NCBI GenBank assembly: GCA_045633505.1
Contig: JAZQYK010000048.1
Location: 1 to 19,146 of the forward strand
DNA: 19,146 nucleotides
Direction of reading: 5' to 3'
From: Fimenecus sp045633505
Lineage (GTDB): Bacteria > Bacillota > Clostridia > Oscillospirales > Acutalibacteraceae
The notes under the pieces are model-generated. The model was not told where the DNA came from and did not search any database. It saw nothing but the letters and a program-made list of their open reading frames with translations. The translations under genes and the position numbers were made by a program. Shown piece after piece: positions 14,101 through 19,146 of this stretch (the stretch's first letter is position 1; each line of letters begins with the position of its first letter).

Positions 14101-14180
14101 GCGGACCCGATACGTTACCAAAGTATATTGTGAAATCAGACAAACCGATTTCGTTCAGATTTGCATTTAAAGGTGAATAA
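11160..14180 (+). CDS. lacZ: Beta-galactosidase, glycoside hydrolase family 2 (LacZ type)
   Basis: A large GH2 enzyme of 1006 aa, close to the roughly 1020 aa of E. coli LacZ. Domain order: sugar-binding jelly roll (about 30-205, with PSTWQRTGYREPCYLN and GEFVGYSEGAHNSAEFD), Ig-like domain (about 210-315), TIM barrel (about 320-610), a second Ig-like domain, and a C-terminal beta-galactosidase small-chain domain (about 725-1003, with GFIPNLVRASLDND and RFGVSVELP). Catalytic residues are Glu449 (acid/base, WSLGNEAWG) and Glu520 (nucleophile, FMCEYVHAMG). It hydrolyses terminal beta-galactosides. There is no signal peptide, so it is cytoplasmic. The start at 11160 follows GGGCGGAGG by 8 nt; the longer frame from 11109 begins upstream of the predicted transcript. 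It is first in an operon with GNAT and GH95 genes. Confidence 0.93.
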   Translation: MKYIINRANFRQFDIAELGKLSPRAYFIPYAVKKSLYEQSVLTERYNSTMVHVLNGEWDFKYYEKDMLIPNEFYTERVQFDKVIVPSTWQRTGYREPCYLNTRYEFNPKLYPEMPQDVPMGIYRKFVDVKDLDKTYIITFMGVISSLDLYVNGEFVGYSEGAHNSAEFDITKYLVKGENEILAAVSKWSTGTYLECQDMFRENGIFRDVLLYEYENTYLYDFGVETVKNGENYDLSVTFEFKGDLNGASISAELFDGKKSLAKETADARAKSKIIFSNLDVVEWNAEEPYTYDLLITFADGNGKKTYVKTLVGFKTIEIKGNVFYFNGMPIKFKGVNHHDTNMYNGYVLTGEEIKAELELMKKFNINSIRTSHYPPDPTLLTLADLMGFYIIDEADIETHGAGDIKTPYDNCLISDDPKWSDRYVDRVSRMYRRDRNHPSITMWSLGNEAWGYYCQDKCYDYLKEQGTKIPVHYESVVHTKRFAYDVVSEMYPSQENVALYGSQSHKDKRYHEKPYFMCEYVHAMGVGPGGVEGYWESIYKYDNLMGGCVWEWADHAVYHDGNDKYKFKYTYGGDHGEEKHDSNFCVDGMLYPDKTPHTGAYVIKAVYRPVRSKHVSGKVFEFTNTNRFKNSKYLKVIWTQYLNGIEKKSGELSLDIEPMQTKSYEIPFVECDSSQDNHINIVYFDGEHQVAVEQSTINDTATFMPELSSGVVSVSEEKNLVTVCFENGKAVFDKKSGEMLNYIKNGYEFLNINPADKKTGFIPNLVRASLDNDSYGQKGSWEKIKLNEAAIVCKAFDYADKSFCAKIGVAYVIKNGFKTYFRVNVIYTVYSDGLVNVECQLNKGAFGCDELQRFGVSVELPKEFSEIEFYGRGSHEKMENICDLKDHAYIGVWNTTVEAMHEPYVMPQDNGNCGGVKWLKLMNGDGNVFTVYGEPKFSFSAHNYTQKALDKAKHQEELEYSDTTFLCIDGFMRGTGTNTCGPDTLPKYIVKSDKPISFRFAFKGE

Positions 14181-14182
14181 TT

Positions 14183-14620
14183 ATGCTTGAATACAAGTGG
14201 TTTGATAAGGGTATAATCGACGACTCTTTTCGCAATCTGCGAATTGAGGTTTTCGTCGAAGAACAAGGTGTACCTGAAGAAAATGAGTTTGACACTTATG
14301 ATTTGGAAGTGCCGCATCTCGTGATTTTTTCTGATGGCGAAGCGGTTGCTACGGGCAGAATAGTTCCTTGCGGTGAAGAGACCGTTAAAATCGGCAGAAT
14401 TGCGGTTAAAAAAGATAAAAGAGGTTTGCGCTTGGGTGAAAAGATAGTTCTTGAATTGCTGAAAAAGGCAAAAGATGACGGAGCTAAAACCGTGTGCTTA
14501 GGCGCTCAGACTCATGCAGTCGGATTTTACGAAAAATGCGGATTTTCCCTTTTGGGTACTCCTGAATATTTGGAGGAAAACATTCCTCATTTTGATATGA
14601 TTTTGCACTTTGGAGAATAG
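14183..14620 (+). CDS. GNAT-family N-acetyltransferase, YjcF/ElaA-like
   Basis: A small acetyltransferase of 145 aa. The N-terminal LRIEVFVEEQGVPEENEFD (about 20-38) is the signature of the YjcF/ElaA subgroup. The acetyl-CoA-binding motif A is IGRIAVKKDKRGLRLGEKIV (about 71-90, with R-x-x-x-L-G in place of the usual R-x-x-G-x-G/A). HAVGFYEKCGFSLLG near residue 112-126 is the conserved motif B. The substrate is unknown; members acetylate amines, sugars or proteins. The gene begins 2 nt after the beta-galactosidase stop with AGGTGA 5 nt before the ATG, and ends 2 nt before the GH95 gene, so it is the middle cistron of a tight operon. It may modify sugars or simply be co-expressed; no direct evidence for either. 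Confidence 0.88.
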   Translation: MLEYKWFDKGIIDDSFRNLRIEVFVEEQGVPEENEFDTYDLEVPHLVIFSDGEAVATGRIVPCGEETVKIGRIAVKKDKRGLRLGEKIVLELLKKAKDDGAKTVCLGAQTHAVGFYEKCGFSLLGTPEYLEENIPHFDMILHFGE

Positions 14621-14622
14621 TT

Positions 14623-16983
14623 ATGAAAATTAACGAACTTTATTATGAAGTACCGCCATCAAAATTAAAGATGAAAAAATCGCGTCTCAAGGGCTTTGAA
14701 AGTCTTTGGGAGCAAACTTCGTTGCCCCTCGGTAACGGCAGCTTGGGTATGAGCATAATGGGTGAAATTAAGAATGATAAAATTATTCTTAATCATAAGA
14801 CTCTCTGGACGGGCGGACCATCGCCAAAAAGACCCGACTATTGCGGCGGTAACGTAACAACACCCGATAAAGACGGAAAGTTGCCGCACGATTACTATGC
14901 TCAAATTCGTGAGGAGTTTAAAAAGGGCAATAATAAAGAAGCACACGAACTTTGTGAAAAACTTGTGGGTATCAGCGACGGATATGGAGCATATCAATGC
15001 TGGGGCGAACTTGAATTCGCGTTTGACGATATTAAAAAATATAGAAATTATGCTCGCACTCTTGATTTGTCAACTGGAGTTTGCACAATCACTTATTCTG
15101 CACTGCTAAAGGATAAATCCAAGGTTAAAGATACAAGAGAATATTTCGTATCTTATCCCGATAAATGCGCCGTTATAAAAATGACGCGAGAGGGCGGAAG
15201 ATTCAATTTCAATTACAACCTTGCAACTAAGCACGGCGGTGATATTGAATATAAAGACAATTTAATAATTCATACAGGAAAACTTTCAGATAATGACCTG
15301 CAATACTGTCTTTATGCCAAAATATTAACTGACGGTGACAGAATAACCGTTGGAGACAGTCGCAGTATCATGGGTGCAACTGAAGTTGTCATTATTCTTT
15401 CAGCAGATACGGACTATCTTGACGTGTATCCGAATTACAGAACGGGCGAGAGGACAGATGAGCTTGTTGCCCGCGTTATAAGCCTTGTTGAGAATGCGTC
15501 AACAAAAGATTTGTCAACACTTACAAAAAGGCATACAGAGGATTTTACGGCACTCTATAACAGAGTGAGTCTGGACCTTGATGGCAATATGACGGGGCCT
15601 GCCGATGTGCTTGTTCGCAAGTACAAAAAAGCCGACCGAAGAAGCGCGGAACAGCTTCTTTATCAGTACGGTAGATATTTAGCGATTTCTTCAACCCGTG
15701 AAACCGATGTTTTGCCGTCAAATCTTCAAGGAATTTGGAACGTGTCGAACAGTCCTGCGTGGAGCAGTGATTTCCATACCAATATCAATTTGCAAATGAA
15801 TTATTGGCCGATTTTTAACGGTAATTTGCATGAGTGCGGAAAACCGCTTATAAGATATATCAAATCAATGGTAATTCCGGGCAGACTTACTGCAAAATAT
15901 TATACCAATATTGAAAGCACTGACGAAGAGAACAACGGATTTTTATTCCACACTCAATGCACTCCTTTTGGCTGGACTTGTCCGGGCTGGAACTTTGACT
16001 GGGGATGGTCTCCTGCGGCAGTGCCTTGGATTTTGCATAACTGCTTTGAATATTATGAATATACACTTGATACTGAAGTTCTTGAAAAAGACGTTTATCC
16101 AATGCTTAAAGAGACGGCAAAATATTTTGAAAAGCTGTTGGTTGAGTATAACGGCCGTCTTGTTACTGCACCTTGTTATTCTCCTGAACACGGACCTCGA
16201 ACAATGGGAAACACCTATGAACAAGCACTGATTTATCAACTTTATTCCGATGCAATAAAAAGCGCAAAAGCATTGAACGTAGATGATGAATTAGTTGATA
16301 AATGGCAGGATATTCAAAAGAAACTTAAAGTTTATGAAATAGGTGAAAGCGGTCAGATTAAAGAGTGGTATCACGAAACAAAACTTGGTGAAATCGGACA
16401 GCACCATCATCGCCACATGTCACATTTGTTAGGCTTGTTTCCTTGTAACGTAATGAATTGGTATAACAATCCCGACTTGATTGAAGCCGCAATTGTTTCA
16501 ATGAATCACAGAACGGATAAAAGCACGGGCTGGTCAATGGGACAAAAAATCAATAGTTGGGCAAGAGTTAAAGACGGAGATAGAGTACTTAAAATTATCG
16601 GCGATTTATTCGCAAACGGAATTTATCCTAATTTTTATGACTATCATCCACCGTTTCAAATTGACGGTAATTTCGGCTTTACGTCAGGTGTAAACGAAAT
16701 GTTAATGCAAAGCCATTGCGGATTTATTGAGCTTCTTCCTGCATTACCGACTGAATGGCAAAAGGGCAGTATTAAAGGTCTTGTTGCGAGAGGAAATTTC
16801 ACAATAAATATTGAGTGGAATAACGGTAAATTGGTTAAAGCAGAAATCACTTCAAATATGGGTGGTGTTTGCAAACTGTATTACGGTAAGTCAGAATATA
16901 CAGTCGAAAACCTGTGCCAAAGTGAAAACGGCTTTGCCGAATTTGAAACAGAAAAAGGCAAAACATATACAATTAAAAATTAA
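14623..16983 (+). CDS. Glycoside hydrolase family 95 (alpha-L-fucosidase type)
   Basis: A GH95 enzyme of 786 aa. The N-terminal beta-sandwich (about 30-260) has the family signature LPLGNGSLGMSIMGE and LNHKTLWTGGP. The (alpha/alpha)6 barrel (about 300-700) contains LPSNLQGIWN, HTNINLQMNYWP with Asn387 and Asn389, APCYSPEHGP with Glu522, and QIDGNFGFTSGVNEML with Asp681. These match, by motif and order, the Asn-Asn, Glu and Asp active-site residues of Bifidobacterium bifidum AfcA. A short beta domain closes the protein (LLPALPTEW). GH95 enzymes invert alpha-1,2-L-fucosyl bonds on galactose; some act on alpha-L-galactose. There is no signal peptide, unlike many GH95 enzymes, suggesting action on imported oligosaccharides with the GH2 enzyme upstream. 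GGAG lies 7 nt before the ATG. Confidence 0.92.
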   Translation: MKINELYYEVPPSKLKMKKSRLKGFESLWEQTSLPLGNGSLGMSIMGEIKNDKIILNHKTLWTGGPSPKRPDYCGGNVTTPDKDGKLPHDYYAQIREEFKKGNNKEAHELCEKLVGISDGYGAYQCWGELEFAFDDIKKYRNYARTLDLSTGVCTITYSALLKDKSKVKDTREYFVSYPDKCAVIKMTREGGRFNFNYNLATKHGGDIEYKDNLIIHTGKLSDNDLQYCLYAKILTDGDRITVGDSRSIMGATEVVIILSADTDYLDVYPNYRTGERTDELVARVISLVENASTKDLSTLTKRHTEDFTALYNRVSLDLDGNMTGPADVLVRKYKKADRRSAEQLLYQYGRYLAISSTRETDVLPSNLQGIWNVSNSPAWSSDFHTNINLQMNYWPIFNGNLHECGKPLIRYIKSMVIPGRLTAKYYTNIESTDEENNGFLFHTQCTPFGWTCPGWNFDWGWSPAAVPWILHNCFEYYEYTLDTEVLEKDVYPMLKETAKYFEKLLVEYNGRLVTAPCYSPEHGPRTMGNTYEQALIYQLYSDAIKSAKALNVDDELVDKWQDIQKKLKVYEIGESGQIKEWYHETKLGEIGQHHHRHMSHLLGLFPCNVMNWYNNPDLIEAAIVSMNHRTDKSTGWSMGQKINSWARVKDGDRVLKIIGDLFANGIYPNFYDYHPPFQIDGNFGFTSGVNEMLMQSHCGFIELLPALPTEWQKGSIKGLVARGNFTINIEWNNGKLVKAEITSNMGGVCKLYYGKSEYTVENLCQSENGFAEFETEKGKTYTIKN

Positions 16984-16998
16984 ATAACAATTTAAAAA

Positions 16999-17020
16999 CC
17001 CTTCACCTTGAGGTGAAGGG
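16999..17020. repeat. Hairpin repeat between GH95 and its terminator
   Basis: CCCTTCACC (16999-17007) and GGTGAAGGG (17012-17020) form a 9-bp stem with loop TTGA. On the plus strand no T tract follows. On the minus strand TTTTT follows, but no minus-strand gene ends here. Probably an intergenic palindromic repeat. Confidence 0.5.
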
Positions 17021-17030
17021 GAAATGCTTG

Positions 17031-17068
17031 CGGTGGATGAGATATTTTGTTTCATCCACCGTTTTTTT
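17031..17068 (+). terminator. Terminator of the GH2-GNAT-GH95 operon
   Basis: CGGTGGATGA (17031-17040) pairs perfectly with TCATCCACCG (17052-17061) around an 11-nt loop and is followed by seven T (17062-17068). It ends the three-gene glycosidase operon 47 bp after the GH95 stop. Confidence 0.92.
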
Positions 17069-17240
17069 GCTAATTCCTTGATTTTAAGCCGTTTGCAACC
17101 TAAAGTTTACATAAATTTTCATAGTTGACAAGCAAAGTTTATGGTGCAACCGAGTAAAATTTATTACGATATGTGTGTCGCCAAAACAAATGGCGAATAA
17201 ACAAAAAACAATAAATTTTATACATCGAGGAGATACAATT

Positions 17241-18206
17241 ATGAAAATCAAAAACACAATCAATTTCGGAATTCAAAGAAAAATCGTTGCAAATATGACG
17301 ACTGAAAGCTGGGAAACAATTCCACACGTAACTTATAATTACGAACCCGATGTAACCGAGTTTATGAGAGAGTATAAAAAACTGAATTTTAATCGTAAGG
17401 GTATGGATAAAATCACGGTTAATACTCTTATGTTAAAGGTTATTGCAGAGGGACTCAAAGCAGCGCCGATAATGAATTCTCATATTGAATATAACAGAAA
17501 ACTTGTTCGAGGTGAAATTAAAACCTTTGAAGATATAAATATTTCAATGCCAATGATTATGCCTAACGGAGAAATGATGACAATAAATCTTCATAACTTT
17601 GAGAATAAAAATCTTGATGAAATGACGGATTATATCAATGATGTTCAGCGCCGTTTTGAAAAGACTGATTTAACAGAAGCAATGTTTGAAGTGTCGCTTG
17701 ATAACACTTTGACAGCACTAAAAAAAGGTAAAATCAAGCAGGCGATTTACCGTCTTATCGGTTCAAAGACGGGAAAACATAAAGTAAAAACTTTAAGCGG
17801 AAAAGCAAAGAAAGAATATGAAAGCATTCCTGAAACTGATAGAATTACAAAGAAGGATATTGAACAGGGTACTGTTACAATTTCAAATATCGGCTCACTG
17901 TATCGCGGTCAGCGCGGCAACGTGGGAATACTTGAAATAATTCCGCCGCAGGTGTGCGCATTCGGTGTTGGCGCTGTGCAGGACAGACCGGTTGTTGTAA
18001 CTGACGGAAACGGGAATAAGAGTATTGAAATCCGTCAGGTGCTTCCAATCTGTATGGCGTTTGACCACAGAGCATTAGACTTTGGAGAAGCAGTACCGTT
18101 TATGAAAAGACTTGATAATATTTTCGCAAATCCTGAACAAATACACAATTGGAAGGGCGAAGAAAAGAATATTAAATATCACGAATTTACAACTACGGCA
18201 GTATAA
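17241..18206 (+). CDS. Stand-alone 2-oxoacid dehydrogenase acyltransferase (E2) catalytic domain protein
   Basis: A protein of 321 aa matching only the catalytic domain of dihydrolipoamide acyltransferases (PF00198). It lacks the lipoyl and E1/E3-binding domains that normally precede it. Recognisable parts are IPHVTYNYEPDVTEF, ITVNTLMLKVIAEGLKAAPIMNSHI, ISMPMIMPNGEMMTINL, GTVTISNIGSLYRGQRGN, and the active-site motif CMAFDHRALDFGEAVPF with catalytic His276. The normal DHRxxDG has Phe in place of the final Gly. A lysine-rich segment (about 158-205) is inserted in the middle. No E1, E3 or lipoylation genes are nearby, so it is unlikely to be part of a standard dehydrogenase complex. Such proteins share the chloramphenicol acetyltransferase fold and may acylate other substrates. 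The start at 17241 follows GAGGAG by 8 nt; a longer frame from 17175 lacks a ribosome site. Confidence 0.88.
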   Translation: MKIKNTINFGIQRKIVANMTTESWETIPHVTYNYEPDVTEFMREYKKLNFNRKGMDKITVNTLMLKVIAEGLKAAPIMNSHIEYNRKLVRGEIKTFEDINISMPMIMPNGEMMTINLHNFENKNLDEMTDYINDVQRRFEKTDLTEAMFEVSLDNTLTALKKGKIKQAIYRLIGSKTGKHKVKTLSGKAKKEYESIPETDRITKKDIEQGTVTISNIGSLYRGQRGNVGILEIIPPQVCAFGVGAVQDRPVVVTDGNGNKSIEIRQVLPICMAFDHRALDFGEAVPFMKRLDNIFANPEQIHNWKGEEKNIKYHEFTTTAV

Positions 18207-18350
18207 CCACGCTCTCCAGAAGAAGAAGGCAAAAAAAGGCTTCCCTTTGAGATGAAACTGACTGATGAGGTGTAAAATCAATACGACAAACTTATGATTC
18301 AGCCAACCGCGATACAACTGATATTTTCCAATATTTCCCTTATAGCTCAA
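18207..18350. other. Noncoding spacer with a degenerate repeat-like segment
   Basis: No coding region or convincing terminator is visible. The stretch 18237-18276 (GGCTTCCCTTTGAGATGAAA and then CTGATGAGGTG) loosely resembles the segment 16999-17041 (CCTTGAGGTGAAGGG and then GTGGATGAG). Both may be decayed copies of one intergenic repeat. The similarity is by eye and weak. Confidence 0.3.
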
Positions 18351-18379
18351 TTGACTTTTATCGCCAAATATTGTATTAT
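18351..18379 (+). promoter_or_regulatory. Promoter of the secreted cohesin/Big_2 protein gene
   Basis: TTGACT (18351-18356) and TATTAT (18374-18379) are separated by 17 bp, with the start site near 18386 and a leader of about 24 nt. Confidence 0.75.
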
Positions 18380-18409
18380 TATTACATAATATTTTTATGG
18401 GTGATTGAT

Positions 18410-19146
18410 ATGAGAAAAACCTCAAAAATTATGGCAACCATAACTGCCTTTTTAATACTTGTTTCAATGTTTATTTTCCCTGTAAATGCTGCAACAGTTA
18501 ATTATTCTGTTTCAAGTGTAAGCGGTTCTCAGGGCGGTCAAGTGACTGTTACTGTAAAGATGTCGTCAAGTGTTGATATCTGGGGCGCTAACGTAAGTCT
18601 TGGCTTTAATTCTTCGGAATTGCAGTACGTTAGCTCTGCAAAGGGCGGAATCGTGTCGGGGGGCAGTTTGCATCAGGAAGGCTCAACCGTCAATTTTTCA
18701 GGTATGTATAATGCTAAGAGTGGTACGGTATTTACCGTAACCTTTAAAATTCTTAAATCATCAGGTACGTCAAAACTTACATTGAGCAGTACCGAAAATA
18801 CGGATAGTAACGGTACAACTCATTCCTGTTCAACAAGCGGTGGAACTGTAACGATTACAAAAGCAGTTACGGGTATTTCTCTTAACAAATCAAGTCTTAC
18901 TCTTAAAAAAGGTGAAACTTCAACTCTTACCGCAACGGTAACACCAAGCGATGCAACCAATAAAACGGTTACATACACAAGCTCAAACACAAAGGTTGCA
19001 ACCGTGAACAGCAGTGGTAAAGTCACGGCGGTAGGCGGCGGTACTGCTACAATCACCGCAAAAGCAGGTACTAAATCTGCAACATGTAAAGTTACAGTAA
19101 ATGTAGCACAAACAGGTATTGCACTTTCGGGTAATGCTTCAAAAAC
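18410..19146 (+). CDS. Secreted protein with cohesin-like domain and Big_2 repeats (partial)
   Basis: An open frame of 245 codons that continues beyond the right edge. Residues 1-27 are a signal peptide (basic RKTSK, hydrophobic core, cleavage after PVNA). Residues about 31-150 resemble a cohesin domain: VSGSQGGQVTVTVKM, WGANVSLGFNSSELQYVS, VNFSGMYNAKSGTVFTVTFKI. Residues about 152-231 are a bacterial Ig-like Big_2 domain (VTGISLNKSSLTLKKGETST, VTPSDATNKTVTYTSSNTKVATVN, GKVTAVGGGTATITAKAG), and TGIALSGNASK at 236-245 begins another. Cohesins bind dockerins in cellulosomes, but cohesin-like domains also occur in non-cellulosomal surface proteins. The missing C terminus (catalytic, dockerin or cell-wall anchor) would decide the role. 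The start has only a modest GGGTGA ribosome site, but the signal peptide fixes it. Serine, threonine and valine content is high, as expected for extracellular repeats. Confidence 0.85.
   Translation, partial: MRKTSKIMATITAFLILVSMFIFPVNAATVNYSVSSVSGSQGGQVTVTVKMSSSVDIWGANVSLGFNSSELQYVSSAKGGIVSGGSLHQEGSTVNFSGMYNAKSGTVFTVTFKILKSSGTSKLTLSSTENTDSNGTTHSCSTSGGTVTITKAVTGISLNKSSLTLKKGETSTLTATVTPSDATNKTVTYTSSNTKVATVNSSGKVTAVGGGTATITAKAGTKSATCKVTVNVAQTGIALSGNASK

Noticed and set aside
16999..17020. Minus-strand terminator
   Set aside because: A T tract follows the stem on the minus strand, but no minus-strand transcript is expected to end there.
18820..19056. Val-rich minus-strand frame at the right edge
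   Set aside because: It mirrors the Thr/Val-rich Big_2 repeats of the real plus-strand gene; no start signals.

Overview
The window is AT-rich DNA (by eye, roughly two thirds A+T) with Gram-positive signals throughout: strong purine-rich ribosome binding sites, several sigma-A promoters with 17-bp spacers, U-tailed hairpin terminators and a lipoprotein-type solute-binding protein. The gene set (XRE-TPR regulator, DUF2974 hydrolase, QueT with a structured leader, GH2 and GH95 glycosidases, a cohesin/Big_2 secreted protein) suggests a gut or rumen Clostridia species of the Oscillospiraceae/Ruminococcaceae type. That taxonomic placement is inference. Nothing indicates a phage, plasmid or CRISPR locus.

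Layout. (1) 1-135, minus strand: the 5' part of a tRNA-Leu-like gene running off the left edge. It is split by two palindromic insertions, with a third palindrome just outside its 5' end; all three share a short TTCGCTT core. (2) 136-470: noncoding, with two promoter-like sequences and several palindromes. (3) 471-2267, plus: an XRE-TPR regulator and a hemolysin III/PAQR membrane protein, ending at a 16-bp bidirectional terminator. (4) 2303-4427, minus: an OmpR-type response regulator and its HAMP histidine kinase, with an 8-nt overlap. (5) 4528-6305, minus: queT behind a structured leader that looks like a preQ1 riboswitch, preceded by a DUF2974 alpha/beta-hydrolase. (6) 6394-6571, minus: an intact tRNA-Leu(UAA) with a perfect consensus promoter and its own terminator. 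(7) 6574-9610, minus: a tightly overlapping operon of a Crp/Fnr-family regulator, lipoprotein, permease and ATPase of a nitrate/sulfonate/taurine-type ABC importer. (8) 9749-11083, plus: a CPA2 cation:proton antiporter with a terminator. (9) 11090-17068, plus: an operon of GH2 beta-galactosidase, a GNAT acetyltransferase and a GH95 alpha-fucosidase-type enzyme. (10) 17241-18206, plus: a stand-alone 2-oxoacid dehydrogenase acyltransferase (E2) catalytic domain. (11) 18410 to the right edge, plus: the start of a secreted protein with a cohesin-like domain and Big_2 repeats.

How they work together. The GH2 and GH95 enzymes lack signal peptides, so they probably act inside the cell on imported fucosylated galactosides: defucosylation first, then release of galactose. 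The Crp-type regulator is made from the same message as the importer and probably senses its substrate or a related signal. The queT leader offers a coherent translational switch: two hairpins, a possible loop-loop pseudoknot, and a Shine-Dalgarno sequence that can pair with the 3' arm of the second hairpin. The items most worth a second look are the palindrome-interrupted tRNA-Leu, the queT leader and the isolated E2 domain.
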